The notes under the pieces were generated by a model. The model was given only the letters and a program-made list of their open reading frames with translations, made no database searches and was not told the DNA's origin. DNA of 64,000 nt, from contig OZ245815.1 in NCBI GenBank assembly GCA_965228425.1, positions 2,976,001 through 3,040,000 on the forward strand, written 5' to 3'. Made by a program: the position numbers and the translations under genes. Positions 50,216-59,261 of this stretch are shown piece by piece. The stretch's first letter is position 1. The number at the start of each line of letters is the position of its first letter. This stretch comes from JAJFJD01 sp965228425. GTDB taxonomy: Bacteria; Pseudomonadota; Alphaproteobacteria; UBA8366.

Positions 50216-51361
50216 TTACTTCAACAGATCCCGGCCGATGATCTCGCGCATGATCTCGCTCGTGCCGCCGGCGATGCGGCTCATGCGGGCGTCGGCCCAG
50301 GCTCGGGCGACGGGGTATTCCCACATATAGCCGTAGCCGCCATGCAGTTGGACGCAGGTATCCAGCGCCTGACACAGCCGTTCGGTGGAATAGAGCTTGG
50401 CCATCGCCGCATCCTCGGCGGTTAATTCGCCTTTCAGATGCAGTTCGATACAGCGGTCGATGAAAATGCGCGCCGCAACTGCCTCGGTCTTTACGTCGGC
50501 GAGCTGGAAGCGGCTGTTCTGAAATGCCGCCAGCGGCCGGCCGAAGGCCTTGCGTTCCTGCGAGTAGTCCACGGTCCAGTCCAACGCGGCCTCGATCATG
50601 GTGACGCAGCGGATGGCGACCAGCAGCCGTTCCTGCGGCAGTTGCTGCATCAGTTGAATGAACCCTTCGCCTTCGACCGTACCCAGCAGATTGGTCATCG
50701 GCACGCGCACGTCGTTGAAGAACAGTTCGGACGTGTCCTGCGCCTTGTAGCCGACCTTCTCGAGATTCCGGCCGCGTTCGAACCCGTCACGCTCGCGCTC
50801 GACCAGAATCAAACTGATGCCCTTGGCCTTCTCGTCGGGATCGGTCTTCGCAACCACGATGACAAGATCAGCCAATTGACCGTTGCTGATAAAAGTCTTT
50901 TGCCCGTTGACGACATAATGGTTGCCGTCGCGCACCGCGCGGGTCCGGATGCCCTGAAGGTCCGATCCGGCGCCGGGCTCGGTCATGGCGATGGCGCCGA
51001 TCGTCTCGCCCCGGACCATCTTGGGCAGCCAATTCTGTTTCTGATCCTCGGTACCGTAATGCTGGATATACGGCGCCACGATGTCCGAATGCAGATAGAA
51101 AGCCGGACCGGACGTACCGGCGCGCGCCAGTTCCTCGACGACGATGGCGCTGAACCGGAAATCCGCTTCCGGGCCGCCATATGCCTCGGGAATCGTGCAG
51201 CCGAGCAAGCCCGCTACGCCCGCCTTCTGCCACACCTCGCGGCTCACCACGCCGTCGCGTTCCCACTGATCGTGATGCGGGGCGACTTCGGCTTCGATGA
51301 AGCGGCGCACGGTCTCGCGAAACAGTTCGTGCTCGCCCGAATACAAGGTCCGTGGGATCAT
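50216..51361 (-). CDS. Acyl-CoA dehydrogenase
   Basis: A 381-residue FAD-dependent dehydrogenase of the medium-chain-type family. Landmarks are AIAMTEPGAGSDLQGIRT, the middle beta domain VVNGQKTFISNG, and LHGGYGYMWEYPVARAWADARMSRIAGGTSEIM, with the Glu in WEYPV at the catalytic base position. The start is the ATG at 51361 with AAGGAAGG nine bases upstream; the long frame beyond it is non-coding. It is divergent from the HMG-CoA-synthase-like/thiolase genes, suggesting a shared acyl-CoA pathway. Confidence 0.94.
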   Translation of the reverse strand: MIPRTLYSGEHELFRETVRRFIEAEVAPHHDQWERDGVVSREVWQKAGVAGLLGCTIPEAYGGPEADFRFSAIVVEELARAGTSGPAFYLHSDIVAPYIQHYGTEDQKQNWLPKMVRGETIGAIAMTEPGAGSDLQGIRTRAVRDGNHYVVNGQKTFISNGQLADLVIVVAKTDPDEKAKGISLILVERERDGFERGRNLEKVGYKAQDTSELFFNDVRVPMTNLLGTVEGEGFIQLMQQLPQERLLVAIRCVTMIEAALDWTVDYSQERKAFGRPLAAFQNSRFQLADVKTEAVAARIFIDRCIELHLKGELTAEDAAMAKLYSTERLCQALDTCVQLHGGYGYMWEYPVARAWADARMSRIAGGTSEIMREIIGRDLLK

Positions 51362-51449
51362 GCGCGGCCTTCCTTGGGGTTGAATATTTCCAATCGGTTC
51401 GTCGGCGTATAGGTTAGGGAAAAGACGCAACAAGACCAACCGGATGATC

Positions 51450-52913
51450 ATGAGCAACATAGGAATCACGGCCTTCGGCGGGTATATCCCGCGTTTGCGG
51501 ATGCAGCGTGCGAAAATCGTGGAAGCGAACGCTTGGGCGAACTCGGCCTTGAAAGGATACGCCAAGGGTGAGCGGTCCATGTGCAATTGGGACGAGGACA
51601 GCGTCACCATGGCGGTCGAGGCGGCCCGGGACTGCTTGGACGACGCGCCGCGGGATGCGCTGACGGCGGTGCATTTGGCATCGACCACGCTTCCCTTCGC
51701 GGACCGTCAGAATGCGGGGATCGTCGCCGAAGCGCTCAACCTGCCGGAGAACCTGGCCACATTGGATATCACGTCGTCGCAGCGCGCCGGTACGTCCGGA
51801 CTGATCAATGCCTTAAACGCGGCAACGAACGGCCCGGTCCTGTTCGCCGCGGCCGAGCATCGCCGGTCGCAGAACGGTACGCCGCAGGAATTGCTGGCGG
51901 GCGACGGTGCGGCGGCCATGGTGTTGGGCACGGACGATCCCATCGCCACGTATCTCGGCAGCCATACGGTTTCGATTGATTTCGTCGATCACTACCGCGG
52001 CCAGCATCATGAATTCGATTACGACTGGGAGGAACGCTGGATCCGCGACGAAGGCTATATGAAGATCGTGCCGGATGCGGTTGGCGCGCTGTTCGCCAAG
52101 GTCGACAAGGAACCTGCGGATGTAGACCGGTTCATCATCCCGGCGGCGCTGCGGGGCGTACCGGCCATGCTGGCCAAACGCATCGGCATCAAGGACGAAG
52201 CGGTCTGTGACGTGCTGCAAGGCCGTTGCGGCGATACGGGCGCGGCGCATGCGGTGGTTCTGCTGGCGAAGGCGCTGGAAGAGGCGGCTCCGGGTGAGAC
52301 GATCCTCGTGGTCGGCTTCGGCCAGGGCTGCGACGCGCTGTTGTTCGAAACGACCGGCAGGATTGCGTCGGGCCGCCCGGGACGCGGGATCAACGGCAGC
52401 CTCGCGATGGGTGCCCCGGAGGAGAACTACAACAAGTTTCAATCCTTCAATCAGACGGTCGACAAGGATTTCGGCAAGCGCGGCGAGGTCGACAAGCAGA
52501 CGGCGCTGTCGACGCTGTACCGGAACCGCAAGATGCTGACCGGCTTCATCGGCGGAAAATGCACGACATGCGGCACGGTGCAGTTCCCGAAGTCGCGCTA
52601 TTGCGTCAACCCGAATTGCGGCGCGCTCGACACGCAAGACGATCACGCGATGGCGGACACGCCCGGTAAGGTCAACACCTATACGGCGGATTCACTGACC
52701 TTCTCGTTGGACCCGCCGGCCTATTTCGGCATGGTCCAGTTCGACGGCGGCGGGCGGCTGATGGTCGATTTCACCGACGTGGACCGCGACAGCTTCGATA
52801 TCGGTGTGCCGGTGCGGATGCAATTCCGGGTCCGCGAATACGACGACGAGCGGGGTTTTCGCAAATATTTCTGGAAGGCGGTGCAGACGGCATCGCCCGG
52901 CGCAGAGGCGTAG
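51450..52913 (+). CDS. Fused HMG-CoA-synthase-like and DUF35 protein
   Basis: A 487-residue protein with two parts. Residues about 1-345 are a thiolase-superfamily domain of the HMG-CoA synthase/KAS III type (GITAFGGYIPRLRM; FVDHYRGQHHEF). Residues about 360-480 are a DUF35 module: a zinc ribbon CTTCG...CVNPNCGA and an OB fold (GKVNTYTADSLTFS). At the catalytic Cys position the sequence is ITSSQRAGTSG, so Cys appears to be absent. Similar unions occur between Ltp2-type retro-aldolases and DUF35 partners in steroid side-chain degradation, where activity also lacks the Cys. It precedes the thiolase gene by 11 bp. ATG at 51444 is an alternative start. Confidence 0.82.
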   Translation: MSNIGITAFGGYIPRLRMQRAKIVEANAWANSALKGYAKGERSMCNWDEDSVTMAVEAARDCLDDAPRDALTAVHLASTTLPFADRQNAGIVAEALNLPENLATLDITSSQRAGTSGLINALNAATNGPVLFAAAEHRRSQNGTPQELLAGDGAAAMVLGTDDPIATYLGSHTVSIDFVDHYRGQHHEFDYDWEERWIRDEGYMKIVPDAVGALFAKVDKEPADVDRFIIPAALRGVPAMLAKRIGIKDEAVCDVLQGRCGDTGAAHAVVLLAKALEEAAPGETILVVGFGQGCDALLFETTGRIASGRPGRGINGSLAMGAPEENYNKFQSFNQTVDKDFGKRGEVDKQTALSTLYRNRKMLTGFIGGKCTTCGTVQFPKSRYCVNPNCGALDTQDDHAMADTPGKVNTYTADSLTFSLDPPAYFGMVQFDGGGRLMVDFTDVDRDSFDIGVPVRMQFRVREYDDERGFRKYFWKAVQTASPGAEA

Positions 52914-52924
52914 GAGGGCAGACG

Positions 52925-54130
52925 ATGGCTAGTGGAATTCGCGACAAGGTCGCCATTTTGGGAATGGGCTGTTCGAAGTTCGGCGAGCGCTGGGACGCGG
53001 AACCGTTCGACCTGATGGTCGAGGCATTCGCCGAATGCATCGACGATGCGGGTATCGAAAAAGACGAAATCCAGGCGGCGTGGCTGTCGACCGCGATCGA
53101 TTCCGTCAACGTGGGACCGAGCGGCGTACCGCTCGCCGTGGCGCTGCGTCTGCCGTTCATTCCGGTCACGCGCGTTGAGAATTTCTGCGCCAGCGGCACA
53201 GAGGCGTTTCGCGGCGCAGTCTATGCCGTGGCGTCGGGCGCGTGCGATATCGCCCTGGCGCTCGGCTGTGAGAAGCTCAAGGACACCGGCTATGGCGGTC
53301 TGCCGCAGCGCACGCGCGGCGTCACCAATTCCATGTATTGGCCGAACCTGTCGGCACCCGGCGTGTTTGCGCAGCTTGCCGCGGGATATCGGGGCGCCTA
53401 TGGCGTGGATCGGGACGAGTTGAAGCGCGCGATGGCGCAGGTCTCGGTGAAGAGCCATGCCAACGGCGCCAAGAACCCCAAGGCGCATCTGCAGCGGCCG
53501 GTGACCATGGAGAAGGTGCTTGGCGCACCGATGGTGGCGGAGCCGATCGGCCTGTTCGACTGCTGCGGTGTCAGCGACGGTGCGGCGGCCGCGATCGTCT
53601 GCACGCCGGAACTGGCGAAGAGCCTCGGCAAACAAGACCTGGTATCGGTCAAGGCGCTGCAATTGTCCGTCTCGAACGGGTCGGAAGCCGGGCACAACTC
53701 GTGGGACGGGTCGCATATCAAGACGACCCGGATCGCCGCCAAAAAGGCGTACGAAGAGGCTGGAATCAAGAATCCGCGGGAAGAGATCAGCATGACCGAG
53801 GTGCATGACTGTTTCTCGATCACGGAGTTGATCACCATGGAGGACCTCGGGCTATCGCAGGAGGGCGAGGCGGTGAAGGACGTGCTCGATGGGGTGTTCG
53901 ATGCCGACGGCCATGTGCCCTGTCAGATCGACGGCGGCCTGAAATGTTTCGGCCATCCGATCGGCGCATCAGGTCTCCGCATGTTGTACGAGATGTACAC
54001 GCAGCTCTTGGGACGGGCGGACGAGCGGCAGTTGGCGGATCCCAAGATCGGGCTGACGCATAACTTGGGCGGGTTCCCGCATATGAACGTCAGCAGCGTC
54101 TCGATCGTGGGCCGGTACGAAGGGGCCTGA
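52925..54130 (+). CDS. Thiolase-family protein (SCP2/Ltp-type)
   Basis: A 401-residue thiolase-fold protein of the SCP-x/lipid-transfer type. It keeps a Cys in VENFCASGTEAFRGA (nucleophile position), the His in EVHDCFSITEL and the His in KCFGHPIGASG; the usual C-terminal CxG is replaced by NLGGFPHMNVSS. With the adjacent DUF35-fused protein it probably forms a complex acting on acyl-CoA intermediates (thiolysis or retro-aldol cleavage). Close spacing (11 bp upstream, 3 bp downstream) suggests one operon. Confidence 0.88.
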   Translation: MASGIRDKVAILGMGCSKFGERWDAEPFDLMVEAFAECIDDAGIEKDEIQAAWLSTAIDSVNVGPSGVPLAVALRLPFIPVTRVENFCASGTEAFRGAVYAVASGACDIALALGCEKLKDTGYGGLPQRTRGVTNSMYWPNLSAPGVFAQLAAGYRGAYGVDRDELKRAMAQVSVKSHANGAKNPKAHLQRPVTMEKVLGAPMVAEPIGLFDCCGVSDGAAAAIVCTPELAKSLGKQDLVSVKALQLSVSNGSEAGHNSWDGSHIKTTRIAAKKAYEEAGIKNPREEISMTEVHDCFSITELITMEDLGLSQEGEAVKDVLDGVFDADGHVPCQIDGGLKCFGHPIGASGLRMLYEMYTQLLGRADERQLADPKIGLTHNLGGFPHMNVSSVSIVGRYEGA

Positions 54131-54133
54131 TGA

Positions 54134-54319
54134 ATGGCGGAAAAGCTTCGCTACCGGCTACTGACCGGCGTCGACGATCGGAAATTCTGTGAACGGATTT
54201 CGGCGGCGCTTGACGACGGATACGAGCTGTACGGCTCGCCCTCCGCCACGTTCAACGGCGAATCCGTAATCGTCGCGCAAGCGCTCGTCTTAACCGACCG
54301 GAAAGCTCCTAGCGACTAG
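54134..54319 (+). CDS. DUF1737 small protein
   Basis: A 61-residue protein with the DUF1737 pattern: YRLLTGVDDRKFCERISAAL, DDGYELYGSPSATFNGESVI, AQALV. Function of the family is unknown. It begins 3 bp after the thiolase stop (which ends in TGATGA) and may be co-translated with it. Confidence 0.85.
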   Translation: MAEKLRYRLLTGVDDRKFCERISAALDDGYELYGSPSATFNGESVIVAQALVLTDRKAPSD

Positions 54320-54393
54320 CATTCGTCAAACGGTCATGCCCGGCGCATATACTGCGTAGGTAAGGGCGGAATTCCGGCGTTGAGGACGATGCG

Positions 54394-55947
54394 ATGATCA
54401 AATGGACCCGGCGTAGCATTCTGAAGCGGTCGGCCGCGCTCTCGACCGTTACCTTCCTGCCGCCCGCAATCGCGCCTGCGATAGTCTCCACAGCGCATAC
54501 CGCATCGTCCAATCCACTATTCACGCTCGGCGTAGCGTCGGGGGATCCCTGGCCCGACAGCGTGGTCCTTTGGACCCGATTGGCCCGTGACCCGCTCAAC
54601 GGCGGAGGCATGGGCGACAATCCGGTCAAAGTTAACTGGGAAATAGCCGCGGACGAAGGGTTCCAGCGCATCGTCCAGAAAGGTGCTGTGACGGCGGTCG
54701 CGGACGATGCGCATGCCGTACACGTGGAGGCGGGCGGCCTCGAACCGCATCGCTGGTACTGGTACCGGTTCAACGCGATGGGCGTCGCCAGCCCAGTCGG
54801 CCGCACGCGCACCGCGCCGGCCTTGGATGCATCGAACGATCGCCTGCGGCTCGCCGTAGCCTGTTGCCAGCATTACGAACACGGGCACTACACGGCCTAC
54901 CGTCATATGGCGGGAGAAGACCTCGATCTCGTCCTGCATGTCGGCGACTACATTTACGAATACAAGGCCAAGGACGATCGACCCCGGCGGCATAATTCCG
55001 CAGAGGTTAAGACGCTCGATGCGTACCGCAACCGCTACGCGCTCTACAAGCTCGATCCGGACCTGCAGGCGGCGCATGGGGCCTTTCCTTGGGCCGCGGT
55101 ACCGGACGACCATGAGGTCGAAAACGACTACGCCAACGAGATCGAGGAGCATGGCCGCCAGGCGCCGGAAGACTTTCTGAAGCGCCGCGCTGCCGCGTAT
55201 AAGGCCTATTACGAACATCTGCCGTTCCGGCGCGCGTCTCGGCCGAACGGCCCCGCGATGCGGCTCCATCGGCCGCTCAAGTACGGTCGTCTCGCCTCGA
55301 TCAATATGCTGGATACCCGGCAACACCGTACGGACCAGAAATGCTGGGGCAAATGGAGCCCGCGCTGCGATGCGGCCCTCGACCCGCTGGCGACCATGCT
55401 CGGACCCGAACAGGAGAATTGGCTCGACACGGCATTGACGGAATCGGAAACCCGCTGGGATGTGCTGGTACAGCAACTGCCGATCATCGAGCGAGGCCGC
55501 ATCCGGGATGGCCAACTCATGCATCATATGGACAAATGGGACGGCTATGTCGGTGCGCGGCAACGTCTTTTCTCGTCGATCCAGAGACGCGGACGTGGCG
55601 GTCTTATGGTTCTGTCCGGCGATGTCCACGAAGCGTGGGTCGGCGCACTGAAAGCGAATTTTGCCGATCCGAATTCCGCAACGCTCGGAACAGAATTCGT
55701 CGGTACGTCGATCTCGTCCGGCGGCGATGGTTTCGACAAGAAAAAGAGTCGAGAACGGATGCTCGAAGGAAACCCGCACCTGGAATTCTACAACGGCCGG
55801 CGGGGCTATGCGCGCTGCGACGTCACTGCCGATACATGGCGCACTGACTATCGCGTGCTGCCGTACGTCGAAGAACCCGGCGCGCCGGTCTCGACGCATA
55901 CATCCTTTGTCGTTGATCGAAAGAGCAATCGGATTGAAAGCGCCTGA
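54394..55947 (+). CDS. PhoD-type alkaline phosphatase/phosphodiesterase
   Basis: A 517-residue secreted phosphatase. The N terminus has a twin-arginine signal (WTRRSILKRSAALSTVTF), consistent with folded export with metals. The metallophosphatase domain shows GVASGDPWPDSVVLWTRL, HVGDYIYEY, VPDDHEVENDY, NMLDTRQHR and MVLSGDVHEAWVG, which carry the Fe/Ca ligands of PhoD. It hydrolyses phosphomonoesters or diesters in the periplasm. No Pho box was recognised upstream. Confidence 0.94.
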   Translation: MIKWTRRSILKRSAALSTVTFLPPAIAPAIVSTAHTASSNPLFTLGVASGDPWPDSVVLWTRLARDPLNGGGMGDNPVKVNWEIAADEGFQRIVQKGAVTAVADDAHAVHVEAGGLEPHRWYWYRFNAMGVASPVGRTRTAPALDASNDRLRLAVACCQHYEHGHYTAYRHMAGEDLDLVLHVGDYIYEYKAKDDRPRRHNSAEVKTLDAYRNRYALYKLDPDLQAAHGAFPWAAVPDDHEVENDYANEIEEHGRQAPEDFLKRRAAAYKAYYEHLPFRRASRPNGPAMRLHRPLKYGRLASINMLDTRQHRTDQKCWGKWSPRCDAALDPLATMLGPEQENWLDTALTESETRWDVLVQQLPIIERGRIRDGQLMHHMDKWDGYVGARQRLFSSIQRRGRGGLMVLSGDVHEAWVGALKANFADPNSATLGTEFVGTSISSGGDGFDKKKSRERMLEGNPHLEFYNGRRGYARCDVTADTWRTDYRVLPYVEEPGAPVSTHTSFVVDRKSNRIESA

Positions 55948-55951
55948 TCGC

Positions 55952-56500
55952 CTATTTCTTTAGGCTGGCCCGGAGTTGCGGAATGAAATGGTCGAAATCG
56001 GGCGTTTCCGCATCCGGCAGTTTCGCGAGATCGTCCCAGCGGCGTAGTTCGACGCCTTCCTTGGCATAGGGCTGGGCAAGGAACTCTTCAGCTTCGGCCT
56101 CGGTAAAGACGCCGCCCTGGCCTTTGAGGCTGCGCTGCGACCCGCCGGAAACCTGCTTCTGATAGGCGGGGTCGGTCGCCATCAGGTATCGCTTCGCGGC
56201 GACATGCCAGTAGATCGGCATGGTGACGTCAGGACCGAACCACGGCTCGAGAAATTTCTGCGCCACGATTTCATGCTTCGCATCGCCGCCGCGGTCGGTG
56301 ATCTCCCGGTCCTTGGGATTGACGATCCGCCCGATATCGTGGAGCAGGGCGGCGGTGACCATCGGCGCGTTGGTACCCGCTTCCTCGGCGACCATTGCCG
56401 TCTGCAACGCGTGCGACGTTTGCGTGACCGCCCGGTCGCCCTCGAAAATCTCATATCCGGCGGTGCCGTAAATTTCGGCCAGCTTTGCAATAGGGTCCAT
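55952..56500 (-). CDS. HD-domain protein, PhnZ-like
   Basis: A 182-residue HD-fold protein. QTSHALQTAMVAEEAG, then TAALLHDIGRI (the HD pair) and KHEIVAQKFL give His/Asp metal ligands of a mixed-valence di-iron type as in PhnZ, an oxygenase that cleaves 2-amino-1-hydroxyethylphosphonate. Conserved Tyr/Glu of PhnZ may lie in GYEIFEGD but need alignment. The start is the ATG at 56500 with GGAGAAAGG upstream, rather than 56521. No phosphonate transport genes are adjacent except, further off, the ABC importer at 42-46 kb. Confidence 0.72.
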   Translation of the reverse strand: MDPIAKLAEIYGTAGYEIFEGDRAVTQTSHALQTAMVAEEAGTNAPMVTAALLHDIGRIVNPKDREITDRGGDAKHEIVAQKFLEPWFGPDVTMPIYWHVAAKRYLMATDPAYQKQVSGGSQRSLKGQGGVFTEAEAEEFLAQPYAKEGVELRRWDDLAKLPDAETPDFDHFIPQLRASLKK

Positions 56501-56553
56501 GAATGTACCTTTCTCCGCCATTGCAACAGGCGAAGATTAACGTTTCGTGTGTG

Positions 56554-57303
56554 CTAGCCGCGCCCGACGAAGGGCATCTTGGTGGCCATTACGGTCATGA
56601 ATTGGACATTCGCATCCAACGGCAAATTGGCCATGTAAACAACGGCGTCGGCGACGTGTTTAACGTCCATCCGGGGTTCCGGCACCACGTCGCCGTTGGC
56701 CTGCGGGACGCCATCGCTCATGCGCTCGGTCATCGGCGTCGCGGCGTTGCCGATATCGATCTGGCTGCATGCGATGTCGTATTTCCGGCAATCCAGCGAC
56801 GTCGATTTGGTCAACCCGGTGACCGCGTGTTTGGTCGACGTATAGGGCGCGGAATTCGGCCGCGGCGCATGCGCGGAAATCGATCCGTTGTTGATGATCC
56901 GCCCGCCCATGGGGTCCTGAGCCTTCATGATCCTGATGGCTTCCTGCGTGCACAGGAAGGTGCCGGTCAGGTTCGCGTTCACCACCGTCGTCCACTGCTC
57001 GTAGGTCAGGTCTTCAAGCGGAACCGGCGGCGCGCCGGTCCCCGCATTGTTGAACACCACGTCGAGACGGCCGAACGTTTCCTTGGTCTTGGCAAACAGC
57101 GCCGCTACGGCGTCCCGATCGCCCACGTCCGCAGAGACGGCGAGGGCCTTCGCGGCCGGCGCGCCGGATTCCGCGATTGCCGCCTCCAGCGGTTCCATCC
57201 GACGCGCCGAAAGCACGACCGAGTAACCCGCTTCAAGCAGCGCCAGGGCAGACGCCTTGCCGATCCCCGACCCGGCGCCGGTCACAATGGCGACCTTATC
57301 CAT
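56554..57303 (-). CDS. SDR-family oxidoreductase
   Basis: A 249-residue short-chain dehydrogenase: TGAGSGIG at 9, FNNAGTG near 88, Ser in NNGSISAHAPRP and PYTSTK (Tyr-x-x-x-Lys) near 155. SARRME after beta-2 favours NADP. It lies 24 bp after the PEP-mutase-superfamily gene on the same strand and 53 bp before the HD gene, so the three probably form one transcript. Confidence 0.9.
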   Translation of the reverse strand: MDKVAIVTGAGSGIGKASALALLEAGYSVVLSARRMEPLEAAIAESGAPAAKALAVSADVGDRDAVAALFAKTKETFGRLDVVFNNAGTGAPPVPLEDLTYEQWTTVVNANLTGTFLCTQEAIRIMKAQDPMGGRIINNGSISAHAPRPNSAPYTSTKHAVTGLTKSTSLDCRKYDIACSQIDIGNAATPMTERMSDGVPQANGDVVPEPRMDVKHVADAVVYMANLPLDANVQFMTVMATKMPFVGRG

Positions 57304-57327
57304 GGCGTCTCTCCTTCAGTTCATTGC

Positions 57328-58263
57328 TCACTCTGCGGCAGGCCGATGGCCAAGGGAATCCGAGTATTTCTCCAACTCCTCTTCCCCCATGAAGCGTTTC
57401 TCCAACTCCATGACCTCGTCGAATCCGGCGAAGGTATGGAAATCGCCCAAAGGATGATCGGTGAACTGCGCGTTGAAGCGTTTCTCGGCGTCCGGCCCGT
57501 CCATTTGCATAGCCATCGCCAGATCGTAGACCGCAACCATCGTCGCGCGCAGCGTCGCGCCGGGCACGATGGTGATTGCGATGCCGAGTTCGTTCATCTC
57601 CGCTTCGCTGAAGCGCGGCGAAATGCCGGTCTGATTGTAGAGGATCGGTCCTTTAACCTCGGCGCAGACGCGTTTCACCTCGTCGACATCGCGGGGGCCT
57701 TCGACGAATGCCATGTCCGCGCCGGCTTCGAGATAGGCATTCGCGCGGGTGATCGCATCGTCGAGGGTGCCGCCATGCGCACCGCGCGCGTCGGTCCGGG
57801 CGATCAGCACGAAATCGGGATCGACCTCTTTGCGCGCATAATCTGCGGCTTGGTATTTACCGACAGCTTCCTCGATCGGGATGACCTGACGGCCGGCCAC
57901 ATGACCGCAGCGTTTGGGAATGATCTGGTCTTCGATGTGAATCGCGGCGACACCGGTCTGGATGTATTCCTTCACGGTGCGCACCACATTGATGGCGTTT
58001 CCGTAGCCGTTGTCGGAATCCGCGATGACCGGAGCGTCCGTGACATTCGCGATGTTGCGTGCGTTCTGGTGCATTTCGGTCATCGTGGCGAGGCCGGCGT
58101 CCGGCATGCCGAGGAGGGAAAGCGATGTCCCATACCCTGTCATGTAGATCGCCGGGAAGCCGACCTTGTCCAGAATCTTCGCGCTTAGCGCGTTGTAACA
58201 GCCGGGGACGAAAAGCGTTTTTCCCGATTTCATCAATTCGCGTAGCTGCGTTGTCTTCTTCAC
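57328..58263 (-). CDS. Isocitrate lyase/PEP mutase-superfamily protein
   Basis: A 311-residue TIM-barrel enzyme that makes or breaks C-C or C-P bonds alpha to a keto group. Key parts are PGCYNALSAKILDKVGFPAIYMTGYGTS, IADSDNGYGNA (metal-binding Asp), HIEDQIIPKRCGH with the KRCGH gating loop, and LIARTDA. The start is a GTG at 58263 with GGAGGA upstream. Subfamily (oxaloacetate decarboxylase, methylisocitrate lyase, carboxyvinyl-carboxyphosphonate mutase-like) is undecided; the downstream PhnZ-like protein hints at organophosphonate chemistry. Confidence 0.88.
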   Translation of the reverse strand: MKKTTQLRELMKSGKTLFVPGCYNALSAKILDKVGFPAIYMTGYGTSLSLLGMPDAGLATMTEMHQNARNIANVTDAPVIADSDNGYGNAINVVRTVKEYIQTGVAAIHIEDQIIPKRCGHVAGRQVIPIEEAVGKYQAADYARKEVDPDFVLIARTDARGAHGGTLDDAITRANAYLEAGADMAFVEGPRDVDEVKRVCAEVKGPILYNQTGISPRFSEAEMNELGIAITIVPGATLRATMVAVYDLAMAMQMDGPDAEKRFNAQFTDHPLGDFHTFAGFDEVMELEKRFMGEEELEKYSDSLGHRPAAE

Positions 58264-58426
58264 GGCATTTCCTCCACACACTGTCAGAATTCTGCCTTGA
58301 ACAGATACCGAGACGTACCGCAGGTCAAGTTGACCAGTCTGAATTCAGCCGAGTAAGCCAGTCTGTTATCATAGTGGCTCTAGGGTCATGCCGTTTTGCT
58401 TTAGGCCAAATATGGGCACGGTTTAG

Positions 58427-59242
58427 ATGCCGACGACCAATCAGATACCGACAATCGTTGTTTCTGTCTTCTGCTGCCTCGCGGCGATGGCGATGGGCTT
58501 CACGGCTTGGGCGGCGGAACGGCATGTAGTGGAATCGCGGCCCGGCGCGAAACAAGCCTTTCTACTTCTCCGACCGGCGGGTCCGCCGAAGGCGAGCGTG
58601 GTGTTATACGCCGGCGGCAGCGGAAAGATCGGCATCCGCAACGACGGTTCGCCGAAACACGGCGGTAATTTTCTGGTCCGAACAAGAGGATTATTTGCGG
58701 AGCAAGGGTTTCTCGTTCTCGTGCCGGATCGTTCTTCGGATTTGGCGGGCAGCGATAAGTGGTCCTACCGGCTGACGGAGGAGCACGCGCAAGACGCGGC
58801 GGCACTCATGGCTTTCTTACGTGCCGAAGCGGATGTGCCGGTTTGGCTGGTCGGAACAAGCAGGGGTTCGATTTCAGCGGCCAACGCGGCGGCACGGATC
58901 GGTAAGGGCGGACCGGAGGGTATCGTTCTGACCGCGTCGGTGACGAATGGGGGCAAAAAGCTGCGGCCATCGCTCGGCGATGTGAACCTTGAACGCATCG
59001 CAGCGGCAACGCTCGTGCTCGGGCATGAAGATGACGATTGTTATGTCACGCCGTGGTCCGAACAGGCGGACTTGGTCGGGGAGTTGACGAAGGCGCGCAA
59101 GGTCGAGGCCATCGGTGTTTCCGGCGGGCAAGCCGGGGACCTTTCGGCTCCCTGCAAATCACATTCACATCACGGCTTTCTCGGTATCGAAAAAGAAACC
59201 GTCGCCCGCATTTCGGCCTGGATACTGTCGAACGGGCGATGA
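58427..59242 (+). CDS. Exported alpha/beta-hydrolase-like protein
   Basis: A 271-residue protein with a signal peptide (VSVFCCLAAMAMGFTAWA). The fold is alpha/beta-hydrolase-like: nucleophile elbow WLVGTSRGSISAAN near residue 145, Asp candidates in LVLGHEDDDCYVTPW and His in KSHSHHGFLGIE near 250. It probably acts in the periplasm on an ester. Divergent from the PEP-mutase-superfamily gene, convergent with the DUF1028 gene. Confidence 0.75.
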   Translation: MPTTNQIPTIVVSVFCCLAAMAMGFTAWAAERHVVESRPGAKQAFLLLRPAGPPKASVVLYAGGSGKIGIRNDGSPKHGGNFLVRTRGLFAEQGFLVLVPDRSSDLAGSDKWSYRLTEEHAQDAAALMAFLRAEADVPVWLVGTSRGSISAANAAARIGKGGPEGIVLTASVTNGGKKLRPSLGDVNLERIAAATLVLGHEDDDCYVTPWSEQADLVGELTKARKVEAIGVSGGQAGDLSAPCKSHSHHGFLGIEKETVARISAWILSNGR

Positions 59243-59261
59243 TCCGGGGCTGGTTGCCCGA

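Noticed and set aside
56503..58188. 561-codon open frame opposite the SDR and PEP-mutase-superfamily genes
   Set aside because: Spans two good genes and the gap between them on the other strand; composition is typical of an antisense shadow.
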